Virus record (IMG/VR): IMGVR_UViG_3300023179_000082
Coordinates: 1-64,000 of that record
Length of the DNA: 64,000 nt
Source: a virus
Strand: one strand, 5' to 3'
The notes under the pieces are model-generated. The model made no database searches. It worked only from the letters and a program-made list of their open reading frames with translations, and had not been told where the DNA came from. Each line of letters starts with the position of its first letter. The stretch's first letter is position 1. The translations under genes were made by a program, and so were the position numbers. Positions 1 through 14,300 of the stretch are shown piece after piece.

Positions 1-1525
1 TACCTGTAATTGTACCTGCTGTAGCATTTGAGCCTGTTGTAATATTTGTAGTGGTTAAACCAAATTGGAAATTAGCAGCATTGGCAGCACTTGTATTACT
101 GAATATAGCAGGTACTGTATTGCCTACTACAATGTTAGCTACTGCGCTTGCACCTGAACCTGTGCGTGTAAGGCGTGTTTCACCTGTTGTATCCAACCAT
201 ACTGCACCATTACGTATCACTGCAATGTTACCTGACAAATTAGCGTAAGCATACACATTACCTGCTGCGCCAATACCACCTTGTACTTGTAATGCTCCAT
301 TACCCGCTAATCCCGTAGCAAATGATGTAGCCTGTGCATTAACATTATCTGTACCATAAACAATGGTATAATCAGTAGAATTAGAATTACCAACAATTAA
401 ATTACCAACAATTCGTGCTCCACCTTGTACATTTAATGCACCACTAGATGTAGTTGATGTTGATGTATTTGTGCCATAAACGGTTAAAATAGATGATGCA
501 TTTGTTGACCCTGTGCCATTATTTGATGTAACATCAGCTCCAACAACTAGACTGCCTTTTGCGTACATACTACCATTACTGTAAATGTTTGGTCCTAGCG
601 ACAATGCAGGGTTACCACCAACTGAAATCAATACTGAACCATTTGCTACACTATTTGCAGCAATTTGTCCTTGCATATTGACGTTACTTGATGTTGTAGT
701 TAATGTAATTGGGCTATTGCCTGTACTCACACTAAACGAGCCAGGTCCACTAAACGACATTGTATTAGCTTGTACTGAAAATGTTGAACCATTAGCAATT
801 GCAACATTCATTTGTGAAGATGTTACGTTAGCGTTTGAACCTACGCTGAAGATCGGTCCTGACAACGATGGGGGTACTACACGTAAATTACCTTCAACTT
901 GAAGATTAGCTTCAGTTGATTCTGCATAAGAAAGATATGATGCACCAACTGCTACAGAATTAGCATCAGTATAAACAATAGCATTATTGCTACCACCTGT
1001 AATTAAGTTACCTGTAACGTTACCTGCCAATGTACCATAGATAGTTCCACCAACATATAAATTACCACCTATACCTGCGCCACCTACTGTTGTAAAACTT
1101 CCTGTTACAGTAGATGTACTATTGGAATTATTTGTAATAGCGACAGGACCATCAAAACGTGCATTACCTGTTGAATAAAACCAGCCATTTGCGGTAAGAT
1201 TACCATTAAAAATGGGATTGTTAACATCACCTGATGTTGTAACAACACTTGTCCACGTGCTAGTGAAGCCAGGACCACCATCATTCACCGCCACACTTAA
1301 CGTGTTTGACGTTGGGTTAAACCACAATTGACCTGTAAGGGTATTAAGTGGTGCGTTTGCACTACAGAAGTTTTCTAACAAATGTACAAAATTTGTATCC
1401 AAAAATTGTCCATACCCATTATAATTTCTCCCAGGCAACTGTAACGTCGAATATGCCTGTGAAATCGTACCATCGGGTATGGTAGTTAATAAATTTCCAT
1501 TAGTTTTAAGAATTTGATATGCCAT
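1..1525 (-). CDS. Tail-fibre-like structural protein, 3' end outside window
   Basis: The leftward frame stays open from an ATG at 1525 to the window edge (508 codons seen, no stop), so the C-terminus is missing. The N-terminus begins MAYQILKTNG and carries a block with LLENF and GQLWFNP, a pattern I associate with tail proteins of marine T4-like phages. The rest is poor in charged residues and rich in Gly, Asn, Ser, Thr and Val, with recurring GNL, VxGG and VQGG turns typical of beta-structured fibres (LYVGGTIYG, LQVEGNLRV, LNVQGGARI). It is probably a virion surface or fibre protein. A GATAAATA octamer lies about 19 nt upstream and GATGGAATAG is a weak ribosome site. Family assignment is by composition and motif only. 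Confidence 0.7.
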   Translation of the reverse strand, partial: MAYQILKTNGNLLTTIPDGTISQAYSTLQLPGRNYNGYGQFLDTNFVHLLENFCSANAPLNTLTGQLWFNPTSNTLSVAVNDGGPGFTSTWTSVVTTSGDVNNPIFNGNLTANGWFYSTGNARFDGPVAITNNSNSTSTVTGSFTTVGGAGIGGNLYVGGTIYGTLAGNVTGNLITGGSNNAIVYTDANSVAVGASYLSYAESTEANLQVEGNLRVVPPSLSGPIFSVGSNANVTSSQMNVAIANGSTFSVQANTMSFSGPGSFSVSTGNSPITLTTTSSNVNMQGQIAANSVANGSVLISVGGNPALSLGPNIYSNGSMYAKGSLVVGADVTSNNGTGSTNASSILTVYGTNTSTSTTSSGALNVQGGARIVGNLIVGNSNSTDYTIVYGTDNVNAQATSFATGLAGNGALQVQGGIGAAGNVYAYANLSGNIAVIRNGAVWLDTTGETRLTRTGSGASAVANIVVGNTVPAIFSNTSAANAANFQFGLTTTNITTGSNATAGTITG

Positions 1526-1544
1526 TTTCTATTCCATCAATTTA

Positions 1545-1552
1545 TATTTATC
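1545..1552 (-). promoter_or_regulatory. Late promoter-like octamer GATAAATA
   Basis: On the minus strand this reads GATAAATA, one mismatch from the T4 late consensus TATAAATA recognised by gp55-type sigma factors. It lies 19 nt before the ATG at 1525 and overlaps the stop of the preceding gene, so it would give a short leader. Confidence 0.45.
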
Positions 1553-2168
1553 ATATGGTCACCAAGTTGGTAAGCGTTTGTATACGTACTGTATAATCAA
1601 TTTGTATTTGACGATTTAACGCTTTTTGAACAGGGTGAAAAATTGCGTGGCTCAATAATTTTGTTTGAACCGCACCTGTGCTATCTGTACCATAATTTGC
1701 TAGTAATCCTAACTCATCAAATACATATAATCCCTCATTGTTTGTTGCATTATCAAATGCTTGTTGCCCTGCAGGTTCACCATAATCTAACAAACATTGT
1801 ACTAAAATATCAGAATACAACCGACCATTAATATGACTTACAATCATACGATTTCTTGCTGCATTTGTATTGGTTGCAATCGTATCATCAACAATCTTTT
1901 GATAAGTTTGGTTGTATAATGCAGCATTTTGTCCTGTAGTATTAGGTGGCAAATAAGTAATTAAACCTGTTTCGTCTACACTAGCACCACCATTACCAAA
2001 TGCCATTTGATATATGCTGCCATATCCACGATTACTTAAGGTCAATGCAATTGCTTCACTCATGTTTTCATAATGAATAGCATTCTTTTTGTCTAAAAGA
2101 ATCTCTCCACTTTTTGGGTCAGTTATTTTAATAAAACCTTCTATTGCTATGGTGTATTGATCGCTCAT
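1551..2168 (-). CDS. Probable virion structural protein, 205 aa
   Basis: Complete 205-codon ORF between the giant gene and the fibre gene. I recognise no catalytic motif. The N-terminus (MSDQYTIAIEGFIKITDPKSG) is followed by a mixed alpha/beta protein with GYGSIYQMAFGNGG and a C-terminal part rich in short beta-type segments ending IDYTVRIQTLTNLVTI. Its place in the leftward tail block argues for a small tail or fibre-associated protein. It starts 11 nt after the stop of the 51-aa ORF at 2180-2335, so the two are probably co-transcribed. The N-terminal IKI-x-DP-x-S segment resembles the C-terminus of that neighbour. A GATGGAAAAATAA stretch precedes the start. Function unknown. Confidence 0.7.
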   Translation of the reverse strand: MSDQYTIAIEGFIKITDPKSGEILLDKKNAIHYENMSEAIALTLSNRGYGSIYQMAFGNGGASVDETGLITYLPPNTTGQNAALYNQTYQKIVDDTIATNTNAARNRMIVSHINGRLYSDILVQCLLDYGEPAGQQAFDNATNNEGLYVFDELGLLANYGTDSTGAVQTKLLSHAIFHPVQKALNRQIQIDYTVRIQTLTNLVTI

Positions 2169-2179
2169 TTATTTTTCCA

Positions 2180-2335
2180 TCAATCGCATCGTTTTTGTAC
2201 AAAAACCTTGTTACTCTGTGGATCAAAAATTTTTATACCTGTGCTAAAATAAAAACTACCTTGCTCATTCGGTTTTTTAGAATGTTCAGTAGCTTCTACC
2301 TTTTTTTCTTCCACAATTTGCTTTTTATCTATCAT
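2180..2335 (-). CDS. Small hypothetical protein, 51 aa
   Basis: Short leftward ORF reading MIDKKQIVEEKK and ending NKVFVQKRCD, 51 residues, filling the gap between the giant gene and the 205-aa gene. The N-terminal half is lysine- and glutamate-rich and probably disordered. The C-terminal half contains TGIKIFDPQSNKVFVQK, which resembles EGFIKITDPKSGEILLDKK in the next gene. It may be a duplicated and shortened N-terminal module of that gene, or a small independent structural protein. A GATAAATA octamer ends 5 nt before its ATG and there is no Shine-Dalgarno sequence. Confidence 0.5.
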   Translation of the reverse strand: MIDKKQIVEEKKVEATEHSKKPNEQGSFYFSTGIKIFDPQSNKVFVQKRCD

Positions 2336-2340
2336 TTTTA

Positions 2341-2348
2341 TATTTATC
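2341..2348 (-). promoter_or_regulatory. Late promoter-like octamer GATAAATA abutting a start codon
   Basis: Minus-strand GATAAATA with 5 nt between its last base and the ATG at 2335. With T4 late spacing (octamer at about -13 to -6), the transcript would begin on the A of the ATG. Confidence 0.45.
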
Positions 2349-2350
2349 TT

Positions 2351-5300
2351 TTAGTTACCTGCACTTCTTAGGAATTCCGCAGCAGGTGTTTCACTAATTT
2401 GTAATGGATTATTTCTACTGTCATTCCAAGAATATCCATAATATCCCGCAGGTAATATATTCTTAGGTAATATTGGACGCACTAAACTACCAACAGGTAT
2501 AGATGGGTTTACAATAGAACCGTTTACACCACGTGTTAATCCACTAATGCTGTTATTGTCATGCTCTAAACTGAATTCAGTGAATCTAATATACTCACCA
2601 TTAATAACCACTGTATTTCCAACCCATACAGTAATTTCTACACTTGTACCTACACTATAATAAGATTCAATAATGATTTGATTGTATCCATCAGGTGAGT
2701 AAGTCGCTATTTTTTCTAAATCATATGTACCACCACTTGTATAAGCAGTATATGACGTTGTGTTTAATGGTGTGGTTAAGTCACTATCAACATACAAACC
2801 AAAAGTAGTAGCACTATAACCTGTTACCTTAGCATAATAAGTTAATCCATTTATTTGTACCATGCCAACCACGTTATTAATCGTAACCGCATCACCATCC
2901 ACTAAATCATGGTTTGTTGTTGTGGTTACTACACCTGTACTAGCCTGTGTAATACCACTTACTACTTTTGTAGCAACCATGTTTACACGACTAATTAAGT
3001 TAGAAACAAGATAAGGATCAGTTACAGTCAATGTGCTACCTGTGACTGTCTGCATTTGAATAATTGTGTCAAACAAACGATCTGCATCTTTTACATATAG
3101 GAATCCATCAGGTGGATCACTTGGGAATAGTTCGGTAGTGAAAGTAGTATGCTCAGGTGGCATTCTCATCACTGTTGGATCACCTGTCTTACTCAAATGT
3201 ATAGTAAAATATTCTGCATTGGGCGTTGCCCCAAGCGTCATACTCAATATACCAACCTCATCAGTTGGGTAAATTTCACGGAAAATTTGTACTTGGTTAT
3301 TGGTTAATGCATAATTTTCTTCAGCAACATGATATCCATTAACTGTAACCCACAAACGACTCTTGTCTAATATAACAAAGTCAGGTTGGTTTAGGAAATA
3401 TTGATTTTCAGCAAACACATAACCTGCTCCTAAAATATCAGGTGAACCACCCGTTACATTAATCGTAAACGTTGTCGTAGTTGGTGCACTGATAATTTCA
3501 AAAGCAGTACCAAAATCATTTGCACCATCATAAGTTGCATCATTAGTTTTGTTTATTCTAACAATTTCACCTGCTCCATATGGATGAACATTGACCGTTG
3601 TTACTGTAGCCACTGTGCCTGATACAATGATAGAATCAATAGCGTTAACTGTAGTACCAATCAATGCTAATGTATTCAAACTTTGTTGTGCAGTACGGTT
3701 AAATGTTGTAACAGTCAACAAATCACCTGAAGCTTGTACAGGAATATTCAATGTTAACACAGCAGAATTAAGTGCGGGATTGAATGTTATATCATATGGA
3801 TCACTAATATTAGTATTATCCTCATAAGATATTTCAATAATATCTCCTACAGCAGGTGCTACAACAAATTCAACGTATGGTGTATTATTACTATCATAGA
3901 TAATATCATAATCTAATGGATATGTTTGTAAAATACCATTGATAGTTACAACAAGTGTTCCCAATGTAGTAAATGTTGGACTAAATCCATATACCTGCGA
4001 GGCTACTGTAGGAATACTAAACGTATCAGTATTGACATAGTATACATCACCGTGTTGTCCTACGGTAATTGTGTCATTATTAGATTCGACGATTAACGCA
4101 TAAACATCACCATCTACTTGACTATCAACACGTGAGCCTGTCCATGTAATTCCTGAACCTGATAATGAATAAATTAAGCTTGTAAATGGTGCTATAGCAT
4201 CAAACTCACCAACAATATAAAATACAGGTGACCCTAATGTTTGATAATTTGGTATGTACGCAATATCTGTAAATGGAGTTGTTGATGTTAGTGACAAGTT
4301 AATGTTGGTAATAGCCCATGTAGCACTAATTGCCAATCCTGCATAGTTTATGGTGTAACCATTTGCCCATGGTTGACCAATATTTGTTGATGCGTTGTTT
4401 TGACCTACGATAATTGCATTACCTGTTAATGGGTCATATGCCACTGAACGTAATGAACCAATATCATCACGCTCTGCTGATGGTGGTAATACAGTCCATA
4501 CAGTACCTGCTGAATTACCTAATAATATAACACCCTGTACATAATTTGTGGCACCAATATAGGCAGTATCCGTTGATAATGGCGCACGTACATTAGGTAA
4601 ATTATTGCAATCACCTACTACAATAAACCTTTGTCCACTTACATAATTGTTCCAAATTACTTTACGGAAGTTATACTTATGTGTGCTTGGTAAGGTTGTA
4701 TAACCTGCTGTGGAAATAGTAACATCTGCCACGGTATAATCTGTCCATGTCACACCATCATTTGCACTAGTACGAATAGTTTGTGAATCACCTACTACAA
4801 CAAACGTACTTGACACACTATTATATGCAATAGAATTTAAACTATATGCAGTAAATGCTGATTGTATTGCCCATCCACTGCGTGTAGAAGCAGCATTAAC
4901 AATACCACTTGATGGTAGCGTAATCCAGGTTCCCAAATCACCAACAATAATAATCTTTGTACCACTTACTGCTACACTTTGTAAATTATTTCCTGTTACA
5001 TTAATTTGTGGAACCCAATCTAATGGGTCAGTTGGGTCATCAATATTAACTAAAATAATACCATTATTACCTACAGCAACATAATATGTGTATGCTGTTG
5101 AACCAATGGTTACCGTTCCTCTTGTAATTGCGTTAATATCACTTGTTAATTGTATAGGAACAGGTGCTGCATATGGTAAACTACCATCACTTACATATAC
5201 TTGACGTAATTGATCTAATAACCTTACACCGTTAATTTCAACAATTGCATTTTCAATATTTGTATCACCTGTTGTCGTTGGGCTACCTACAAAATTAACT

Positions 5301-8300
5301 AATGGTATAACTTGACTAAATGCTTGTGGATAACTAAATGTTAATGTATTGGTTACACTAATACCTGTTACGCTAGCTACTTGAACATCGGTACTATTCA
5401 AAACACTTACTACGATTGTTCCACCTGATGGTATTGCACCACCTGTAACAATCATGCCTGAAAATACGTTTGATGTGGAATTAAGTGAAATTACTACATT
5501 AGGTGCATCAATTGCTGTAACTGTTGCGGTTGTTGTGCCTGCTGTTGATAATACATTAGTTTGTGTTTCAGGAATACTATATCCATAATTAGTTTTACCC
5601 GTTGATGGATCAAAATCACCACTATTGCCTAATACGACATAACTTAAGTAATCATGTTCATCAACTGCTTCACGTAACACAATTTTTACTTTACCTAATG
5701 GGTCAGTGGATGGATTTTGTGCTACAATATAATAATCTGTATTTGCCGCAGCAGTATAGTCAACAAATGATACAAATGAACCATATGGTATTGTTACATT
5801 ACTATCTAATGTTACTGTTCCTGTATAATTTAATGCAATATTAGCAAAACTTACTGATGTAACACTAGGTGTAGTATTTACAGTGGCACTTAATAATGTT
5901 GTACTTGTTAATATACCACGTGCGTCAAGAACTTGTATAGTATTGCCATTAGTGGTTGTTGCAATCGTTGTTGTTGTATATGCTGTTGGTTGTTCAGGAT
6001 AATAGTTTAACTGACGGTATTCACCATTTGCTGCTGTATATCTATAAACTAATGGTGTAGCATATACTTGATAAACAAAATTAAATGCGTTTGCTGATGA
6101 TGGGCTTAAAATCGGATCACGTACAACAGAAAATACTTCACGGAATGATGCATCAATATTAATATCAGTCAATGCACCTGTGCTATTTGCTCTAACTGCA
6201 TTAAATTCTGTGTTAGTTCTTTCTAGTTCATTACCACCACCCACTTCATATACATAAGCATCAATCGCTACATTAGAAATATTTGATACCCATTGTTGAT
6301 TTAAGGTAACAACTTTATCGTACCAATCAACATAATATATATTTGAATTAAGGGCATTAGTTGGCGTGTTAACTATTCTTGTTTCATCATAAGTTTCTAA
6401 TACCCATGTTGACAAGTTCGCTGCGCCTGACAAACTAGCAATATTTGGGCTAACATTAAATGTTGTAACATTGCTTATATTGTTATAACTAATATTGCTT
6501 ACTGTATGTTGTGGGTAAGTTGTGGTATTACCTGTTGGCGTATTTGCATTAGATGAGAATACAATAATATTATTTGATAAAAATGCTTGTGTTAAATTAC
6601 CATTAAAACTAATTACGTTTGAGTTAGAATTAGCATAAACTAGTGACTTACCTGTATTACGGAAAACAGGATTATCATGGTCAATATTGAACAATATTAA
6701 ATCCATAGGTGTTTGTACAATATTGTCAAAACTAAACTCTTTTGCGTTAAAAGTGAATACTGTATTTGCAACTACCGCATTTAATGTATTAGCACTAATA
6801 CCAATAGCATTGTTATTTTTGTATACATTGGTAACATATGTATTTGCTGCTAACATATTAGCAGTAGTGGTGCTAATACGTTGCCCAATATGCACTGAAT
6901 CTATCGAATTTATTACCAATGTAGCAACGTTTGCATTAGCATTGCTTGCTAAAACTTTAGTAAATTGTACATCATCAATAACAGCTTGGAAATTAATAGC
7001 ATTAAAACCCGTGTGATCGACTAAAACAGGACCTAACGCAACGTTACAATAAGCTTGAGCACCTGAGAAGGTAATGTTTGTACCATTAACCCAATTACCA
7101 CGAATGTTTACATTAACCGCAAGATTAGCTGTGTCTACGTCAGTAACTAAAGTTGCAGCAGCAGGTGAAATAATAATATTTGCAGTGGTATTTGCATTAC
7201 TTAACACAGGTGAACTTAATTCAATAACATTACCTGCATGCATATTAGCAACATAACTATTTGAAGTAATAAAGTTTGCAACATTAGAACTTACAGTGGA
7301 GCCAATCGTAATACCTGTTATACTAGCCAATGAAAGATTAGAATCACCTACCGTTGCATTGCTAGCTAAGTTAGTTGTATAATTTAAACCAACAATCATA
7401 CCTGCAGTAATATTAGCAACATTTGCTACAGTAATAGTATAACTATTGCTTGCATTTAAACCTATTGTAGTGTTTAATATATCAGGCGCAGTAATATTAG
7501 CGGTTGGGTATACACTTAATACATTGCTATATCCCTCACCACCATTAGTCACTGTTATACCAACTATTTCATCATCAACTAATGTTACTTTAGGTGGTAC
7601 AGTGGGGTCGTAGCCTGAGCCTGGCTGCGTGATGATTACACCTGTCAATTCACCATTGCGTATCGTTACTCTAGCAGTTGCTTGTACACCACTTGTATTA
7701 ACCATATTATTTGCATAACGTGGCATATCAATAATTACTGTGGGTGGCACTTTATAACCTACACCAATACTAGTCACAGGTATACTTAACACTCTGCCTT
7801 CATTTATAGCACCAATCGGACCAACCGTTGGTGTGCCTAAACGTCCACCATAACCATTAACAACAGGTTGTCCTGTGGCTGTTACCTCTACACCACCAAA
7901 AATAAGTGGCAATGTTGGTGGAGCATCTACCGTTACATCAGGTGGTAAACGATACCCACTACCATTTGGTGGGTAAATTACATTGTTTCCATTGTATTCA
8001 TCAATTAAGTTTAATGCATTAACACGGAATACACGTGTGGCTACAGTAGAATCATAATCCCACGTCGAACCAGGTCTCGTATTCACATTAATATCAATTG
8101 TGTCAGTTACCACACCTGCTACTAATTCAGGTGGTGCATAACCATCTGAGAATGAACCACCACTAACATCATAAATGGTAGGATCAACTGCCGTAAAACT
8201 TGGGCTTAATACATAAGCATCATAGTATGTGGTTGGGTCAAGAACCTCATCCATCATACCACCAAAAATTGTACTATTAGGATATTGTACACCTTCAACA

Positions 8301-11300
8301 AGTTGTGCTACATCTACACCAACCATGTTTGCTGTAGGCTCATAGGCAACAGTAATACGGTCAATTGCATTAAGCTCAACATTTGATGTACTAATTAATT
8401 GCCAATTTGCTGTGTCAAGTGGTGGGATAGTTGTTACACCTGAAGGACTACCAATTGCGCTATATACATTACCACCATAACTTATTACACTAGGCGTAAC
8501 ATTGAATGGTTCATTAATAAACGCAATCATCTTAGAAATATTAGAACCATAGGTAGTAATAAAATTAGCATAAGGTACAGGATCATTAAACATTTGATCA
8601 TAATACAAGTCTACATTACTAAAATTACCACTAACTTTTACAACATTACCATAATATGAGTTTTCATTGAACCAACCTTTAGCAAACAATATTTGATTAT
8701 TTGCACCAAGTGTTAAGTTTTGGAAGTTGTTAAATTGTACTGAACCTGCAGGTGCATTTGCAATGTTTGAGTCAGGATATATAGCAACTACATAACTGTT
8801 TGATGCCATATTGCCACCATAAGCACGTTGCCCAAGGTAAATGTTTGCAACATCATCAAGTGGTACGTTTGCACTTAAAAATGTATTGGCTGTAAAGTTA
8901 GCTGAAACTACTGTTTCTGCTACATTAAATATTTCAATGGATTGTCCCTGAGCTTGCCCAGGACTTACAAAACTATTAGCAAAATCAAGCTGTATGCGCA
9001 CACCATTCGTGGTAGTATTATTACCAATTGCAGCATTAGCAAAGTCTATTTTTGCTCCTTCACTAGCTGCTGTAATATAATAGTTTATGTTCCAATTAGC
9101 ATATGTGCCATTGTTAGCACTGAAACTACTAACTTCTAAATCAAATGTATTAGCATTAGCACCAACAATGTTACTAATCGTACCTATAATATATTTTGGA
9201 TTGCTAACTGCTGCACTAACGTATACCGTAGAATTAGTTGAAATAGCATTAGTAATTGTATAACTATTCGTTAACGTCACTGTAGAAATATATGGTATAA
9301 TATTTCCTGCTGTAATTGCATTGCCACCACTATAGCCTACTGTGCTCTCAGGCTTGGTTAACCATATTAGTGAACCAATATTAACATTACCTGTTGCACC
9401 ACTGACTGATGGAGTAACTTGAATATTATTATTTGCTGCCCAACGATTAGTAATAATAAACGATGTTGCGTTAGCATCACTACTAAATTGAATACGATCA
9501 TCAATAGCAAACGTATTAGCAACATTACCACCTGCTACGTTAATAATTGCACCACTTGTTACATTAGCTGCTGCTGTCAATCCTGTTAATGATGTATTAA
9601 CTGAATATAAGTAAAAAGCAGTATTTGATAAACGATTTGCATAGAATGATGCATTATTAATAACGTTGCCTGATGATGGTGTTACTGTTAAATTAGCAAT
9701 ATAAACTTTCTGCCAATTTACTAAATTGTGGTCAACAGTTGTTGTAACAGTTGGTCTTGATGCACTTGTAATAGTTGATATTGGTTTCCAATAAACATTA
9801 CTTGTATTTGCATTGTTATTACCATACCATGTTGGTGTACCTAACAAATTAAAATCAGGATTGCCATTACTGTCAAAACTTATCGCTGCGCCACGTAATG
9901 CCTCTGCACCACCACCTGCATTTAACCCTTCATTGTCTACAATGGCAAAGGTTGTAAATGGTGAATTAGCAGTATTGTATGTTACAATAGGTTGTCCATT
10001 ACCATATGTTGCAGCTTCCCACACACTAGTTGCTGTCATAGCAATAACTTGGTTAGACTTGAATACCGTTGGTGAGGTAGTTGTTGTTACACTGATGGTT
10101 GATGGCAATGATGTGGGTATGGTAATATTACTATTACTAAACAATCCATAATTTTCCCCACTAGCTAAAAATAAAGATGAACTGATATTAACAGGATCGG
10201 TGTACGGTCCTGCATACGCTGTGTTAGCACCATCCCATGAAGTAATTGTACTGCGATAACTTGTTCTATCTAAACGAATGGTTGTTCTTAATTCACGTGT
10301 TGGGCGACTTGTTGTAAATGCAACAGCACGTGCAGTTTCACCAAATACGTGACCATTACCCACCGCATTGCCATAAATCATCACAGGATCATCGTTATAA
10401 TTAACATCACCTTGTCTTGCCAATGCTGCTGCCTTATTGTTAAACAAAAATAAACTATTTGATGCTATATTAACACGAACATAATAGTAAGCACCATCTG
10501 TCAATCCTAATGGTGGTGTGCTACCTTCTTCAACACGATAACGTACACAATCACCACTTATGAAATTAGTTGCTGCTGTTAAGTTAATACGATTAGTTCC
10601 CACACCAAAAGCATTAGCATTGAAAGTTTCTTCAAAAGCAGGTTGTATAAGGATTTCAGGTTGTTGTGCATAACCTGAACCACTATCATCTACTTGTATA
10701 CCAATAACACGATCATTTGCCATAATAGGCGTAAGTTGCGCCTCTGTTCTTGGCTCAGGGAATTGTGCTAAATCAATAACCGCATCAATAGTTGGTGGAT
10801 TAGCATAAGCACGACCTGTTTCAATAATAGTAACAGGGTCAAACGATAATAACACTTCAGTATTAGGATTGTGTGTGGCAATGGTAGTACCGAAACGTGC
10901 ACGTGATAAACCTGCTAAACGACCACGATAATAATCAACAAAGTTATAACCTATAATTTCATCATCAATTTGGATGTAACCGATTGCTGGCATACCGTAG
11001 GCGTTAGAAACAAATATACTTGTAGCATCTAAGCTAACAAATCGACGTAATACTGCAATAGAAACATTCTCTGCTTCACTTTGATCAATACTTAAACCAT
11101 AATTATTATACCAATTAACATATTCACTTGTTGTCCATATTGGGTTAGATGGTAAGTATTCATTATCTTGTGCTTGAGTTAGTTCATATACTAAGATTGG
11201 ACTTTCATAATTAGCCAATGATTGTACATAACGTGAAGGTACATCAAAATCAGTAATATCACCCTCAAAGATTTCCGTACCAACATAACGGAAAGAAAAA

Positions 11301-14300
11301 TCTTTAATAACTACATGGTATGGTTTTACTTCATTTAAGTAACCACTCAAGAATTCTTGATTGTCACGTTGGAACTTTTCATAAGGAATAAGTTCTCTTA
11401 TAGTATGTGATACATCAATCAAGCTTGTTTTATTCAACCATGGCAAATAATTTTTACGCTGTTGCGCTTCGCTCATGATGTAATTAAACATTAGAACTAA
11501 TGAACGATTTCTTTCAATTTGTAAATCACCAATAAAGATTTGTTCATTTATTGCACGAATAACATAACGTATAGGTAATGATACTTCATTTAAGTCAGTA
11601 TTGGTATATAAGGTTGATGAAAATTGTATAGTACCATTTTCTATACCAATTAATACCCATTCGTTATTAAGATAGGCATAAAATACTGCATTACCACTTG
11701 TTGATGTTACTGATACTCTAGCAACTAATCCTTCTCTTGCTGTGACTGCTGCTAATTCAGGCACGCTTTGTACTTGAACTTGTGCTTTAGTTGCATTACT
11801 ATAGCCACTAACCCAATAATTCTCATAACTCCAAAAATCAGTAGTATCCCATCCTGTTCCACTTTCATTAAGGAAAGTCATCACACGACTTTCAGTAACA
11901 GGGTAATTAATTAATACATTGTTAACATAAGTTATATAATTTTCTAATGCTAATGTACGATCTCTGAACATGCTTTGACGATACACATTGCTTGTACCAT
12001 AACGAACTAATAATGGTAAATTAGTATCAGGCACAGGTTGTGCTAAAATATCACGTCCTGCAAAACTATTAATATATTTTAAATATAATCCTTGTGGGTC
12101 TTGCTGACCAACTCTACGAATATTTGGTATACCATTTAAGAAATCAAATGGATCATTTTGTTTGATTAAATTAAACTCAACATGTTTGTTATCAAAATTA
12201 ACATTGTTTGAATAACCAATGTGTAATGCACTACTATTAGCTCTAATGTATGTGTTAGTATTGTATAGTGCTACAGCATTTGTTCCAATTGGTGCAAGAT
12301 AAGCAATTCCTGATCCTATTGGGTTTAAAATGTATGAAGCAATAGTCGATGTATTTAAAGTTTTACCAATCTTAGTATCAATGATTGGGTTATTTTCTAC
12401 CCAAAAATAATACAACGATACTAAACTGTTTGTGTTATTATCTTGTACGGTTACTGTGACATAATTGTCAAAGTTACGTGGTGTGCCTGGTCCCGCATAG
12501 TTTAGCGGATCCACCGTACTTTCTGTCCAACGATAAACAAGTGGTAAACTACCAACAAATGGTTGACCCCAATGTTTTGCATTATATACGCTATATGGTG
12601 TAGAAGTTTCGCCATAAACACTTTGATGTGTATCCACCATTCGTATATTACTTGGGTCAAACCATATTCTACCAACCATGTCTTTTGTCCATGCAGGTGA
12701 ATTTACTCCATATCCTGCAGGATCTTTCATTGTAATATAATCAATATTACTTTCTAATGCACCAAATAGTTTGCCTTGTATTGGATCAATATAATCTAAA
12801 TATTCCAAATCAGTATTGTCAATGGTATCGTATATTGAAATATATTCTAACTTATTGATATTGACAGCAGCAAGAGGCGCACGTATAACGTTCCAAGTTT
12901 GCTGATTACTACTTGTAAATTGCGTAACACGACCTACATCAGGTGTACCCCACATTGGGCTTGTTACTGTAATCACACTGTCTCTAAAAGCAATGCCACC
13001 ACTGCCATACATAGGCTGTAGTCCATAGTTTCCTATGTTGTAAGTTGGGTCATTGGTATATTCTGCGAAGACGTACTTGCCTGGGTTGGTGATGTTTTCA
13101 TTGGCTGCAGGTAAGTAATCATAAACTAATACTTCACCAAATAAAGGCCATTGATCAATAAAGGTAGTTGCTCCCCAATCAAATATAGTGTCATCGTTTA
13201 AATAATTGTCGCTAAAATCAAACGTAGTGCGATCATGTTTAGTTGCAGTAGGTGCGCCAATGGCAATACTACTTGATTCATTCATGACAACATGATAACC
13301 AAATTGTGCTGTATCAGTTTTGTATGGTTCAAACAATGTTTGTGTCAATGTGTAAGGTGTTAAACCTAAAGCAGTTAATGTTGCCACACTGTTACTACTA
13401 ATATCTAAGATATTAAGTGGTGTATCAACTAATAATGGGTCTACAGCAATAGTAAGGGTTGAACCACTAGCAGTTGCTGCAGCAGTACGTCCTGCTCCTG
13501 TCAATCCTGCATTAATCTGTGATACAATACCTGCTAAATTAGCTGCTGCTGTAATAGTAATTATGTCACTATCGATATATAGTGTTCCACTAAATGGATA
13601 GGATGCACTAACAACACCACTTATAGTACCATAACGTTGTGCTGAACTTGTATAACGATATACTGCACCCTCTACATTGTTTACACCGCTAACAGTTTGT
13701 AAATTAAATGGTGCACCTACAATAAAATCACTACCATATTGGAAAGTAGACACACTGTGACCGTATAATGCACCTTGATGTGGTGCAGGATTTACAATGG
13801 TTTGTTGTAAATTAATTGCTGAGCCTGTATAATCAAAGCAATATACAACACCTGCTTCAGTAATACCACTAATGGTAGACGTTGGTGCACTTACAAATAA
13901 TTTATTACCTTGATTGCTACATGCTACAGAATACCCAAAGCCTAATACTGCCCCTACACTGCCACTTGCTGATGGTGTTGTAACTGTACTACCTGCTACC
14001 CATGAAGCACCTGTGTTGATGTATTGATATACATTGTTTGTTGAGCTACTACCAACATAAACAACGGTGCCTGTTGCGCTAGTAGCAATACTTGAACCTG
14101 CATTGCTTAAAACTATAGTTTGTGTTACTGCCGTTGATGGTGCTGTGTATATTCTTAAATTAGTACCACTTACTGTAAAGATGTAATTACCTGCTACAGC
14201 AATGTCTGTTACACTAGCTGATGATGCTAAGTTATATGGTGAACCACTTAATGGGAATACACGAACATAACCTGAATAAGCAATTACTGTACCAATCGTT

